Below, piece by piece: positions 23,461 through 37,095 of a stretch of 64,000 nt of DNA. The first letter of the stretch is position 1. Each line of letters starts with the position of its first letter. Source of the DNA: Oreocharis arfaki (Eukaryota; Chordata; Aves; Passeriformes; Paramythiidae). A program made the translations under genes and the position numbers. The stretch spans positions 303,771-367,770 of the forward strand of contig VZRR01011619.1 in NCBI GenBank assembly GCA_013398015.1. Reading direction: 5' to 3'. A model generated the notes under the pieces. The model saw only the letters and a list, made by a program, of their open reading frames with translations. It made no database searches and was not told the origin of the DNA.

Positions 23461-26400
23461 TTAATTTTTGGCATAATCTTTAGGCCAGAAAATAAGCAGC
23501 CCAGATACACAAATTTAGTGATGTACAGCTACTGTACTACTGCACGGACACTTCCATATCGAACAAATTTATTTTAAATGGTGTAACGGAAGATCCAAAT
23601 TTCCAGACCAAACTTCCACCAGTCTTTGTGTCAGAGACTACTCAGGATCTAGGACAAATATGTACGCTTATCTATTAAAGTACCAAAATTTACAATTAAT
23701 TTTGGAGGATGGCTTGAATTTTTCTACATTGAGTTCACTTTACATCTTATTTGTGGATTCAGGAATGTACCGGAATGTGCTAGTGTAAACCATTTGTTCC
23801 TATACTGTATCAACAATTTTTTCATTTTTATCAATAAAGTTGCCTTTACTTCAGTAGTTGAGATCTTGAACAAGCAAATCTACACAATAGTTAATGCAGT
23901 AATCTGATTTGGCATTGAATTTGGTATCCAGCAACAGATAAATGCCAATTGATGCATATCTTACTCAAATGATTTAAAAAAAGTATTCCGCTGGTTTTTT
24001 CTAAACCTCTTCCAAGAGGTAAACAGACTTCCTGAAGTTCCTAAACAAATAAAAAATATAAAAATCTTATGGTGACTATCAGTCTTCACACTAAAGATCA
24101 ATTTGTATAATGTTAAACCAGATCCCTGCAGCACAGAATTGCCAAATGTAGAAATGTGGAATTTCATTCAAAACTCGTTAAGTTTAAAGCAACATACCAG
24201 AATCAAACTGATTACAATAATTTCTGCAATTCTCACATAGAATTTATTAGTATTTGATACTAGTACTCACATTCCCATTTTTGATACTATTTAAATGTCC
24301 TAAACAATTCTATCATTTTTTCAATGTTCTGCTACTGTTTAATTACAGAAGTATAATTTTAAAAATAATCTGCTGACACACTCTTCTTCTTAATATGGTT
24401 TTCTGTTAAGTAGACTTCTGTCTGTAACCCTCAGTGATTGCTGTCACTCTCAGTGCTTCCTACCTTTTCCTCACAGTGAGATCCAAGAGGACTTAAGACA
24501 CTGAAATCCCTCAGAAATTAGGCACATTTTAAAATGTATTTTAGATAACAGACACTGGAAGTCTGTGAATATATGTTGGAAGTAACATCTGTGTTAGAGG
24601 GTAAAATACCAGCATACATAAAGATTATGCCACTTTTCTGTACGAATATCTAACTGCACAAACATACAAATGTGTCTACTTTGACGTTAATCACTTTGCA
24701 GTTATCACGGAAGTGAATTACAGCTTACTAATGGATCTGCAATCATGACCAACCTCTATACGCATAAATACTCCTGAAAAGGGTTCTTTCCTGCCTCAGT
24801 ATCACAAACACAATATTGGACCCTAATCCTAACTGAATCTAAGACACCCAATATTCCACTTAGTTGCAAAAAGGTCAGTAAACATTAAAACAAATCTTCA
24901 TGTTGAAGCAGCTGAGGTAAACGGACCGATCTCTCCCCTGCCTCAGAAAAGGATGGTTCTCTATGTGATGTTTTCAGATCTTTATCATGATTGAAAAAAA
25001 AAAAAAAAGGCTCGCCTTTAAGCAAGCGATGGAGACATCCTACTGAGTACTACAACACTAGCAAACTTCCTCTGAAAATGTATCTGTAAGAGAATTCTTA
25101 CTTCCACATCCTGAAATACTGGATATCCACTTTACAATGGGATGTCAGTCTTCACCACAGTTATCTATATGCAACACATCTGCAAGAAGTAGGAATTATC
25201 AGCCTGACTAATTATCAGACTACTGACAACAGAACCTATTTTTTTGCCCTGACACTCCTGAAGACCTTTTATTAGGCAAAATATACATCTATTATAATGC
25301 AAGACTTTCTCCTCTTATGGTGCATTCACACCAATTCAATCGCTCTTCTAATAAGTCGTGAACTAAAAGGAAATTTTATTTTTTCCTTAAGGTGATTTCA
25401 GCATGTCTCTTTTGAGTCACGCATTAAATAAAAATTTTTGTAATGCCCGGAATATGTATGTGGTGTATCTTTATTTTCGCACATAGACGTATCTAGTTGC
25501 ATAGGTGTATTTCTACAAACTGGTAGATATATTTACTTATACATCCATAAATCCTCAGACTAAAATTAAAAAAAAACCCAAAAACCTACAGGGAAGACAC
25601 TTGTACCACAGTCAAAACCTTTTACATCAATAGTCAGAGTCAAGTCACTGTTTTATTATTCAATTACTTGAAGTGTGAATGACAGACCATGATGCAGTTT
25701 GCTCTGCTGATAGATCTCGCCCTTGTCTCACAGGAACTATTTGCAGTTCACAATATTCACTTCCCAAGCCTGACATGATGAAAAAAGCGGATATAAAGCT
25801 AAACTTAAAAGATATATTACATGCCTTTCAAACAAGGAAAACTGCAGTGGACTAAATCTGGTAAATATGACTTCTTACCCAACGTGCCTGCTTTTGTTAC
25901 CAATTCTTTCTAGAGGATTCTCCAAAGTGTTTCCACTACGTTCTCATTTCAAAGAACCTAAACAGTCAGTTGAATTTTTATCAGCAGGAAGTGACATGAC
26001 AGCAGATGGGATATACAAAAAATTTAAATGATGTGTATATAAATCTATATGTTGTTTACTTTATATATAATAATTATTCCAAAAATGTTATTTTAAAACT
26101 GTAAGGTGCATATGCAATCATTTCTTTTTTATATAATAGATAAATATATTTTTTGGATAATTAACAAATATCTTGCTTAGAAACTCTGAGAGACCTCCAC
26201 TTACTAATAGCTCTAATCCCAGTTTATTTAGTGCTTATGATCCTCCTGAATTGCTTTGTCTACTTCTTCCTACAGGTGAGTGTAAAAGCACATAGGCTGT
26301 CTAGTCAGCAAAAAAAAACCTGCTTAGACATGTTCCTTTTCTTAATACATATTCTCTCTGCAACTAAGCCAGGAAAGGACTCCAAAACCACATAAGTGAC

Positions 26401-27692
26401 CCAAGGCCATGTAAATATTCTCTTTCTACCTGGAAAGAAGAAAAACTTGCTTAAGTTTAACTTCATCAATTAGAGCTTTTGTAAGAAATAAGTATCACTA
26501 TCCCATGTAAAAAAGTGAGAGAAAGTCTCATTTGAAATGTCTGGAATGGCAGCAAAATTCTACACTTCTCTTTCATTCTATATAGGTCATTATTCAGATC
26601 TTGGGTCTTGGACATTGCAGGTCTGTAAGAAGTAGAAATTCATTCTTAGCTCTAAACTGGCACAAAAATAAAGCAACCTTACTGCAAAGTATTTCTAAAT
26701 TTTGAAAAGGTCTATGAATACAGGGAGCATGAAGCAATACCATTATCTGTATAATTCCAAAAGCTGCTCATTCAAATTTGTTAAATTATGTTTTACTGAT
26801 ATATTCTAAAATAATATCAAACTAATAACATTTATTAATAGTAAAAATTATTTATACAGAAATTATGAAAATATTTTTATGGATCTCAGCATATCTTTAT
26901 TAGAACAGAGAGATAAATTTTAGTACATTTGGGCATTTCCCCGATTTTGTTATTTGCTAAAGCAATAGCATTGCAGCAAAAATTACCTGGAGTAAATTTC
27001 AACACCTTGGAAATAAACTAGATTGTGAAGAACATAGAATCACTTAGAACTGTAAATTAGAGAACCAAAAGAAAGACAGTCTCTTGATTTAAGAGATTCT
27101 TTTAATCTTGCTTTGATTATATCAGTACTACAAGCCAAAAGATTAAAATACCATCCTTGCTCTCTAAAATCCAAGATCTTATCCATATTCTAAAGAATAC
27201 AGGTAGAAAAAATCTGAATGCAAAGTCCATTAAATAAGGCTATGCTCTAAAATGAAAGCATGGAATTCAGCTGGCTGGACAATTTCCATTACTTGTCCTG
27301 CAACCAACAAAAAACATGCTCCCTAAAACCCTAATACAATGCAGCCTTTTAGCCCATATGTACTACCCCTACTCTTTGATACTGTAAAAGCCACACTATT
27401 TTAGAACAGATATTTTAAAAGAATCTCACAATAGGTGTCAGAAAACAAATTAATTTCCAATATAAACAATTTTTAAATCATGTTTTCATATTAAGTTGAC
27501 AGTAAATTATAAAAATTTCATTATAATTACAGAACTGAATTTTCAATTCATGCCATTTGTTTGCACCCATTGAAGATTTGATTGTTTATCTATTGTTGCC
27601 AACTTCTTTCATAAGTAGAAAGCAGATTCTAAATAAGCTGTTTTCTATTTCCTTATCTCAGAAAAGAAACAGTCAACCTATACACTACTGTC

Positions 27693-27714
27693 AAAACCTG
27701 CTCTAGCAGGTTTT
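27693..27714. repeat. Perfect 10-bp inverted repeat, 2-nt spacer
   Basis: AAAACCTGCT and AGCAGGTTTT flank CT, a near-perfect palindrome. About 200 bases to the right, AGTCTCAA and TTGAGACT (27912-27929) form a second one with an 8-bp stem. Confidence 0.8.
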
Positions 27715-28669
27715 GCTCACAGCAGCAAGCACCAACCACAAACATTAAGACTCTTCCATAAAAGCAGAAATCTGACCACGCTAAAACTGACATGACTACA
27801 AGGTCTGCTCTAAGTGATTTTACCAGTGTTTGCCATGAATGATTGCTGACTACCTGGTGAACAGTACATGCTTCCTTAAAAATCTTAGATTAAACATATT
27901 AACACAAGAACAGTCTCAATGTTGAGACTAGTTGTCTAGTTGAACACAACTAAAAGTCAAAACCAAGTTTAATTTTGTTGGAAAACTAGGAAGAAAGTGG
28001 TCTGAAACACCATCCGTCAACCTATCAATCAATCAATCACAAAAAGCAAGGCTGAGAGTAAAATGTACTAAGCATTCTTGTATTTTGCCACCAATCACAG
28101 TGCAGTCTTTTCAGATGGCTCATTCAGTTGTCTAACAGGAAACAGAGAGGTCTTTCATAATATGTATTTTCACCATACAACACAATCCTTTATAAACGCT
28201 AAAAGTTGAAAATTATTTGCCTAGTTTAGTTTTAAGTCAGTATTTCAGCCTGACAAATGGCTAGTGTCTTTGATTCTCTCCTGCCTCTGTAAAACTGAAT
28301 AGAACAGTGCAGACTTAACAAGCTTTTTTTAGTTTATATGAAGTATAAAGCTAACAGTTTAATGTCACTGTTAGTCTTAACTGGGAGAATGTAGTATCAA
28401 TACTGCTTCCAAAAAATGAAGAAGTTTTATCTCTGCTCTTTTAAAATTAGTTTTCTCAGTTTTTATTTAACAAGTCCAGAAATTTATTTAAAGTTAGAAA
28501 GCTAAAGGAATAATGAAAATAAAGCTTAAATAGTCAGCTGTGTCAACTGGTGTTTCTTTTCACCTGAAGTGTGGATGACCTCAACTACCCCGTTTGGCAG
28601 GAATAAACTGCTTCAAACACAAGTCCACATAGTAAAAAAAGCATTATACTGGTTTCTAAATACATTTTA

Positions 28670-28793
28670 CACACACACAAAAACCCAACAGAAATGAAAG
28701 CAAAAAACAACAACAGCAACAACAAAACAAAACAAAACAAAAAACCAAAACAACAAAAAAAACCCCCCAAAATCAAAATGCAAAACCCATACA
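28670..28793. repeat. A/C-rich low-complexity tract
   Basis: CA and AAAAC/AAC units on the plus strand. The Phe/Leu/Cys-rich minus-strand frame here is an artefact of this composition. Confidence 0.85.
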
Positions 28794-31068
28794 CTTAAAA
28801 AAGAAAAAAAAATCCAGTACGACTCAATGAGTAGAATACAGTGAGCTAGAAAACAGGGTAAGGTCCTGATTTTTCAATCAGGAAACCATACACAGGTCAT
28901 GAGAATTTCTCCACAGACTATTGGAAGTTTCTCAAAATTACACCAAATGGAAGGCTGAGTCTCAAACAGGTATTTCTGAATCACCTCACTAGTTTCAAAT
29001 CATTAGGCTGCAGAAAGCCAGCCAAGCAGTTCCAGGATCCCTTACAGAAATAATCTTGGTAACTCTAGTAATCTTCTGAGGACTGGGGGAAGAATACAAA
29101 TCTACCATCAGCAACCAAACACCACACACATACATGAACACATGTATTACTGAATCCTTATTTGGGTAATAAAATTTGGGGGATCCTCAGGAAGATACGA
29201 GGTACACCCAGACTTCTTGAAGTTACTACTTCATGTGGCTGTCATTTCTCCCTTTTGAGATATGTTCCAAAATTTTGCGCAGCAATACAAATCCTGTTAT
29301 TTCCAAAACAGTATTTTCTATGATGGAGTTTACGTATTTGATATGGGAAGAAGAATAATGATCTGCAGACCCTGATAACATCTCTTTAAGACCAGCGACA
29401 CTACAGTATTAAGTCTACTGGATTTCATTTACAAGGCCAAGAAACATAAAATAATATAATGAAAATAATACATGAAATAATGCAATGAAAAGTTGCAAAT
29501 CATGACCTAATGGTGAAAGAGCAAAATCATCATGCTTCACCAATGGTCCTACTGCTAATCACAACTTCAGCCAACCTGCATGTAACACTGGAGTATTTGA
29601 TATACCAGACAGTTCTGGTATAAAAAACACAGACCAGTGTTTTCAAGTGTTCATTATCTCTCCATTGTAAATTTCTGAGAACATACACACATGCAGAGTC
29701 TGGATTTGGAAACACAAATTGAGACTCTTAAGTTAATGAATGATTCCTTTTGATTGCAAAACATATTTATGACACAATCTAACACATCACCTACGGAAAT
29801 TTTAAAGCAAGAGTATTTCCATTAATTTTTAGGAAAAGTTTTGATGCCATGAAGTTAAACATGTTTCAATACTTTTTGTTCTCTTATCAGCATTGTACCA
29901 GTCTAACCAAGGGAATCCTTTGTATATGCATTAATGGTTTAAAAGGATGACCCACAAACATACACAAATAGGCATATATTCTACAAGTATAGCCCTGGTT
30001 CTTCAACACAATACTGCTTGTGTTACAGCACCTAAAAATCTTCCAGAAAACCAAATATGAGAAAAGAGTTTCAGTAGATTTAGAAACATGAAACTTGGTC
30101 TTCCTTTTCGAAGCAAAATATTCTTTATTCTAATTATTGTATTTATTGCTTATTAATATTATTTATTTTAATGTTGTTAATGCTAGTACCACTTGACAAG
30201 GCTCTAAAATCATAGACTTTTTTTCTGTATCTTGTCATGTTTGAAAAGCATGTGTGCTTCTCATGGATGCTTTCAGTCCAGATGTTTCACACCTTGAAGT
30301 TCCCATTTCTCATGCCCATCTCTGTTGCAATTATTTAGACACCTTTTGGGGCATTTATATCAAAGTATGCACTGACAGAATACAAAGCTCAAAGGTACTT
30401 GCCCTAACCAATGTCATTAGTCTTAAAATCCATGTAAAATTCTTTAATTCCTCATTCAGAATATGCCTTCCTTAAACTTTTCACTAAATTTAGCAGTAGG
30501 CAAACAAGGACACAGAAAATTAATGTCTTCTCAGAGATGTAAAGCTAAACTTTGCATACTATGTTTGCAGAGATAAGCAGTAAGTTGCTGGTAGACAGAA
30601 TGGTGGATAATTGTTGCTGGCTCCCAGAATGAGCTAAAAGGATGACTAAGGTGAGATTTACATGAACTGTGAGAATTACTTTTTATTTATTGTCAGTGAA
30701 AAAGACCAGCTTCTGTCTACATAGATGGATTCCCTCTTACTTTACCCTTGACTTCAAACAACTGGTTCTTCTGGTTAGGGAGAGAATTTTCAAACCATTG
30801 TAGCAATGCCTCACGGTTGTCCTAAGACCCATGAGAATCTTCTGAAAGCAGTTTGGAAAAAAAAGCATTACCATGGACAATCAAGTACGTTACCAGTCTC
30901 AGATTCAAAGAGCTGGCATTTTGAAGTACATATACACTCCTATCTATATCTGTATGGATACATTTTATATATATATACACACCAACAAGCCTTGTAAAAA
31001 AAAAAGTGTATCAACTGGTTCCTAACATTTGCTTCTTCAGATTATGTTATGCTTTAATGACTATCTGA

Positions 31069-31089
31069 ATCTTAAGTGAAACTTAAGAT
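31069..31089. repeat. Perfect 9-bp inverted repeat
   Basis: ATCTTAAGT and ACTTAAGAT separated by GAA. Confidence 0.8.
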
Positions 31090-31185
31090 GATTGCATAAT
31101 GTAAGTAAGAGTTCTTCCTCAACTACAGCAGAAAAGCTGTAGGAAAAGAGATTCCAGGGAATAAAAATCAAAATAACTAATTATT

Positions 31186-31207
31186 AAAAAAAAAAAAAAA
31201 AAAAAAA
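31186..31207. repeat. Poly-A run of 22
   Basis: Uninterrupted A run on the plus strand. No transposon body that would explain it as a retroposition tail is recognisable immediately upstream. Confidence 0.9.
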
Positions 31208-32210
31208 GGTCAAAAACCAAATCAACTTATTCAGAGGCTATGTCAGTTCACACAACAGAATATCAAAAATGCATGGAACAGTAAGTCAAACAGCAATGGT
31301 TTAAATACCTGAAATATTTCACTGAAACTAACAGCAGAGTTTTTTTACTCATGTACGTGGCTAATAATAAGTGTTTAAGGCATAAAACCATATGAATTCC
31401 TAGTTGCTTATACCTGATACAATGTAGGTATGGAAGACCGTAAGTCACTCCAGAATGAATCAAGAGTGCATAACTAGAATTACAGCAGTTCCTTTAATAT
31501 CACACAGCCTCAGCAACAGAAGTTCTGTCAGCATACCTCTACTTCAGCCCATAGAGAGAAGGTTGCCATGAACAATGAACCACATGCAAACGTTTCACAT
31601 CCTTCAGATTCAGCTTCAGAGCACTGCATCTACTACTGTGCTGCCTACAAATGAAGTCAAATTCCAACATCCCTATTCTCTGTATTCCTTTTAACTACTG
31701 CTACAGTGGGATCCACTTCTACACTTGGCAACCATTGAAGAAAAAGAAATGCTTATGAAGGCTGAAGAAACGAAACTGTAAGGTCTCAGCAGTATTAGAA
31801 ATAATGCTCTTCAAACACAACCCTTCTTCCAGTTCCAGAAAAAACAAGAAGTATGGAGATGACCACATGCCAAAGAGTTCTCTGTTAGTGACAAATGAAT
31901 CAAGCAGGTGGCTGTTGCAGCCATAAACATAAGAAGACCCCTCACCAAGTACCCATCCACTTAGATGCAGTTAAAAACTGCAGAATGCCGAGTAAGAATA
32001 CTGCAAACAACAACTAGAAACACCTGTATTTAAAAAAAAAAAAAATTTCTTTCTAAAAGCATATATCTATTATAATACTGATAATGAGTACAAATTCCAT
32101 ATTGTCTGGATAAAATAATGAGATCATTTCAGGACATAGTTGGTTCAGGTGCTTAGGATAACAAGCTTTTTTCTTTTCCTCTGAAGAGCTGAAATAGTCT
32201 TTAAAAATTA

Positions 32211-32377
32211 TAAAAAAAAAACCCCAAACCAAACCAAAACCAAAACCAGCCAACAAAAACAAACACACAGAAAACCAGCAACAACAGCAACAACAACAAA
32301 ACCCAACCAACACCCCCCACACACAAAAAAAGAAAGAAAGGAAAAAGAAACCCGGAAAACCTAAAAACACCCCAAAC
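32211..32377. repeat. A/C-rich low-complexity tract
   Basis: About 165 bases nearly free of T on the plus strand, built from AAAACC, AACA and CA units plus a C run. It generates the long Phe/Cys/Gly-rich minus-strand frame at 32053-32403, which is not a gene. Confidence 0.85.
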
Positions 32378-33530
32378 TGTAGTATGTGAAGCCAAGGCGT
32401 CAAGGGATCAAGTAAATCAAAATATAAACCTCTGCCTGCCCTTTGGATCTAAGTATAGTATCTGCTAGCACTGAAGAAGCTTGAAAGAGTAAAATGATCA
32501 AAGAAAAATTCATTCTAAATCCAAGAGAAAGTATTCTGTAAATAGCAATAAAACCTAGCAGCATGTAATGTCATCATTTCTTAATTCTCTGTTGTATATA
32601 ATTCATGCTTTCTTTATAAAATCTTTCTCTAGTTAACCTTCTTTATTAAAATTTCTGCAGTAATACGATTTTTTAAATTATGATTTAGAATTTCTAATTT
32701 TAGTAATAATCAAAAACCCCACAAAACAGCAAGATAAAACTAAGTGCACTAATCAAATGAACAGAAAAAAAAAAAGGTATCTTTAGTCACCACTACGCAC
32801 AGCTGCCAAAAACTAATACAGAAGTGACAGCATATGAACTGTGAAATGCCAGTAAACTGTGTCAATTATTCTGGTATGTTTGTTTACTGCTGCTTCAGGA
32901 TATCACTGAACAGATCTTTTTGGTAAGCTGTGTCCATATAGCATAAGTGTACACATCTTACCCAGCTAAAACGCCTTCTGGGAATTACTAATTTGTGAAT
33001 GATCTCTTCTCTGGCCAACTAGAGCTATATCTACTAACCAAATGCAATTAATCTGGACATTATAATGTGTTTGCTTTTTATTTTATGAAATAATTTCATG
33101 TAATTTTAAAGGGGTTTGAGTACATGGCAAACCATTTGCAAAACTATTTTATTCACATAAAAAGGTATAATTAAAACATATGAATCAGCAGTCTCAACAT
33201 TTAGACACACATTTTAGGACTAGTGGAACTCCGCTACAATTAAATGAATAAGTAACTTCAAGGCATACTCTTATTTTGAAAGTAAATGTGAGAACACTTA
33301 CTTGCAAAGGAAAGAGATGCATCCTATCCTAGGAGAGATAAAGTTGAGAGACTGTACTCCAGTGCTCATCTGGAACTAGATTTACAAGTTACTATACTCT
33401 TCAGGATAGTTATCTGAATAGTATACACAGATGTATCAACTGCAACACACCTATTTCTGCATCACATGAGTAAGAGCAGTGAAGAGAATTCTATTCAGAC
33501 TGAAAAGAACATGCCGATCACAATGGTTTA

Positions 33531-33600
33531 GGAAAAAAAAAAAACCCACAAAAACAAATACAAGCATACTAAAGGAAAAAATAAAATAAAATTTAAAAAT
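33531..33600. repeat. A-rich low-complexity tract
   Basis: A runs with occasional C, then AAAT units, on the plus strand. Confidence 0.75.
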
Positions 33601-36120
33601 TAGGCACAAATATCCGAACACTGCATTGCTCTCATGTGCCACTTGCATAGTTATACCAAGGAGCATGTTAGCATTATCCAAGCAATACTGAAGCTAGTAC
33701 TACTTTGATCAAATGAACAACAGTACGTTCCTTAGACTTGGTCACATTACAGAGGGAGGAACTGCTATGAATAGATACAGGTAACTCCAATTTTAACTCT
33801 CTCCAAAATTATATTTGTAGATGACAAAGAAAAACAGACTGAGTAGCTGAAAAATAAAAAATTCAAGAAAAGACAGTTAATATAATTTAGAATATGTTAA
33901 CAAGTGCTTGTTGCTGTGGTGCAACACTTGACTTTCTCATGGGAATCCTTCACCTTCTAGAAATTACCTGGTATTAATACTTGGCAGAATTATTAAAATA
34001 GCTTCACCTGATTTGTATATAGTACAAAGCACAGCATTCCAACTACCATTCCAGTATCCAGACAGTAACTCCTATGTCAGGTGTACATTTCTTTAATAAA
34101 AACCACCCAGTCTTGACAGAATGACATCGCATAATCAATATTCCACCATATATTCAATGGTTAATTAGCTCATTGTCTATAAATGTTACTGTATACGACT
34201 GGAAACCTAAAATTACTCCATCTGGAAATAATCTTTTTGTTCGAGCAGGCAATACTTTAAAAGAGTTGCTTCAAATGATAGTGTTCCAAGTACAAGCAGA
34301 AATTCTGGATAGCTTAAGGGCACCCCAACCATTTTTGCTGACTACCTCATCCCTGCCTCTAAAATTATTACAGGAGTGAATTGCATAGTTTCACCTTGCA
34401 GGGAGAGCAATTAGTTTCCCTACTTCTCTCCCACTGGAGACAGAAAATCAGCCTCCCACACTTCAGATAAATACACGTCACAGAGCAAATTCTTCCCATG
34501 CTAATTTAAACAATAATAGTTCAATTACATTTAATTGTAGATCTCCTCTAACCATGTTAAACCATGCCTTTACTAACCCCAGTGTTAGGAGAACTGTATG
34601 CAGGAGAAATAAAGTAGGTAAATACAGAAGTGCAAAGCATTTATTTTCACTTTTGATATTACCTCTATTGTGCTTCAATATTGAAAAATTATATTCAGTC
34701 CATATATTTAACATCAGCTAGTATCATGAGACACGTCTGCCTGATTTTTAATTATCATTCTTCATATATCCTGATACTTTCTCAACAGAACTGTCGAACA
34801 ATGCATTAACAACAAATTCCCAAGACTGTGCCCCTTCAGCCCTTGGAGTTTAACTCCTCTCACATTACAGTATTTATTGAATTTCCAAGCCAAACGGTGT
34901 TCTGCTCCATAAAATTCTGACAAGTGGACTCTGCCAAGCTAATAACGGCCTCATTCTGCTGAAATAAACTTATTTCACTGCGGCAAACAAAACGACATGA
35001 CCTGGAAAGGTTATTTTTAACTGGGTAACGACCCGATACAAACCAAACCTCTCTCACTAGATTCTGAAAACTGTTAAGACAAATTTCTTTAATGTAAATA
35101 TGTCCTAACACCAATTCACTTCTCTGTTGCTCTCACTGTACATGATTATGGCAAGGTTTTTTTTAAGGTCTGTGCTGTTTGATTTTCTTAATCAGTAGTT
35201 CAGTAAACTTACTAAACAATGCCTAGTGAGAGTATCTCAGTGGAATGACCTAGGAAGTGCAAACCTCATGCTAGGATGCTGTGTCCTATTATGTTCTTTT
35301 ACCCTCTGCCATCTTAAGAATTTTTTTCTGTTTATTTGACAAAGTTATATTAAAACTGCCCTTATATATTACAAATTTGAGAAGCATTTCCTCCAGAAAT
35401 ATTTCTCTCTCCCTGATAAATTTTATACTAATTTTTACAACATTGCCATTAGAGAGATGTGGAAAATAAAGGATTAGGAACTAATTTCGCCTTCTGGAAA
35501 GGCTGTGTCTTCTACACATATGTCAAGTTCTTCATAATGGTCATTCATGTAGTGATTGTTAGTGCAGTAATATTCATGAATGTCCTTTTTCATTCATCCT
35601 GCCTGTATTCTTCTATTAATATGATGTATTTTCTGCAGACTGCATCCACAGACTAACTATCATTTTCAGGTCAGATCTGTATCAAGTTTCAAATTACATG
35701 AGACCATGAGAGAACCTTTGTAACAACTGGAATTTTATACAAACAAGATGCACCCTGCTAGGTACCCCTTTGCTAAGGAAAAGGACAATCCTTGACTGCA
35801 AAGAGACTCCAGCAGCTATCTAAAGAACTGTTAGAACACCTGCTGAAAACAAAAGGAGCAGAATAATGATCACTCATAAAAATCATGAGTTTCATAGAAA
35901 AAAAAGGAGAAAAACGGAATTTAAACAAACAAACCTGAGCGGGAACCACAAAAGTGAAAGAAAGAACACTGCCTTTTTGGGTATGGCCTGTCGTTTATCA
36001 ACAGTAATGGCAAAAGACTCAGAACTTTAAAATAGTGCCTTCAATCACTTAACAATAAGCTAGCAAAACGCAAATGGATATATTTGTTAGGTAAACTATC
36101 TTACTTCTATCTATATGATT

Positions 36121-36150
36121 GATCGATAGATAGATAGATAGATAGACAGA
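36121..36150. repeat. (GATA)n microsatellite
   Basis: About six GATA units followed by a GACA unit. It is likely to be length-polymorphic. Confidence 0.9.
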
Positions 36151-36311
36151 TTTTTAGTTGTTTTTTGGGGGGGAGGGGCTACAAATGCATTATCATGCAA
36201 AGCACAAAAGAACTAGAAAGTTTTTCAACAGTCATGATGCCTCTAACCTATCAATCCGAGTTAATTCTGATATTAACATTCCTGATTGTTTATCCTAGTC
36301 ATAAAGCAGGC

Positions 36312-36400
36312 TAGCACTACCCTGGGCTGCATTAGGAGGAAGACTGCCAGGTGGTAAAAGGATGTAATTCTTCCCATCTTCTCAGCCATAGGCTTTATAC
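36312..36400 (+). mobile_element. Short degraded CR1 fragment
   Basis: The block CCCTGGGCTGCATTAGGAGG, followed by a GTAATTCTTCCC segment, follows the CR1 ORF2 region that encodes the A-L-G-C-I and V-I-L-P stretches before the RPHLEY motif. Both ends fade out. The assignment rests on about 80 diverged bases. Confidence 0.6.
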
Positions 36401-36882
36401 CTGTCTGTCATTTGAGAATGGAAGATACAAATGAATTCCTACACTTGGATTTTTTTCTGTGAAGTACTGTACTTTTCACATATTAGAGACTTTAGAAATA
36501 CTTGTTTCTGACATTGTGCTAACTTACTCTTAGCCATTTAAGTTTTGCGGGGTTTAGTTTCTCTTCAGAATGCCCAGCTCTCGGAGTCAAGTAGGCAAGC
36601 TTTATATGCCACTTTAAGTATGTCCTTTCTGCATGTGTGTGGCAAAAAAAAATGTGTAAGATTTGAAAATTTAAAAAGTTAGTCCCAAACAAAGCAGACC
36701 AGGTATTATTTTAGCTAATACAGAGTATTGCAATCATCAGTTTGCAGAACAGCCACCCCGCTATGGTTCAATGAAAACATGATATTGCTCTGAAACTCTT
36801 TCCTTTTTTGCTATCCTGCAGCACAAGCTGCCACAGTCCTTATCGATGCTGATTTGAAGTAGATCTGAGAGCACTCACTTAC

Positions 36883-36965
36883 CTCAATTGATCTATCACA
36901 CAACGAATGTAAGAAGGGCAAGAGCATGTTATTTACTACTTGATTGATGAACTTACCCAGACTTC
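36883..36965 (-). other. Candidate 83-nt noncoding exon on the PTPRD strand
   Basis: On the minus strand GGCTTCTTGCAG ends at 36966, and 83 nt later GAG is followed by GTAAGTGAG, a near-consensus donor at 36882. An alternative donor GTAAGT lies 9 nt into the candidate. Placement upstream of the PTPRD coding exon on the same strand would suit a 5'UTR exon. A donor this good is expected about once by chance in a window this size, and the pyrimidine tract is short, so this is only a hypothesis. Confidence 0.15.
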
Positions 36966-37095
36966 CTGCAAGAAGCCTGATTTTACTAATCACCTATGTC
37001 TACCACTACTACTTTTGCTGGTTTGTAGAAGATTGAGAAAAGGTAGCCAAATCACGTTTGATATTATCAACTATACATTTTAATTGTAAAATCAA

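Larger units (their letters stand above)
23461..36311. other. Unannotated AT-rich stretch
   Basis: About 12.9 kb with no recognisable gene or identifiable transposon. It holds A runs (24994-25008, 31186-31207 and 32031-32045), A/C-rich tracts, a CAAT repeat at 28021-28039, a GATA repeat near 36.1 kb and several short perfect hairpins. It is probably intronic if PTPRD starts further right. Confidence 0.5.

Noticed and set aside
27030..27060. CATAGAATCACTTAGAA resembling a CR1 3' terminus
   Set aside because: The following bases do not continue the CR1 3'UTR in either orientation.
32053..32403. Minus-strand frame of 116 codons rich in Phe, Cys and Gly, and similar frames at 16516-16823, 28585-28794 and 33451-33681
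   Set aside because: All are translations of A/C low-complexity tracts. Absence of T on the plus strand removes stop codons from the minus strand.
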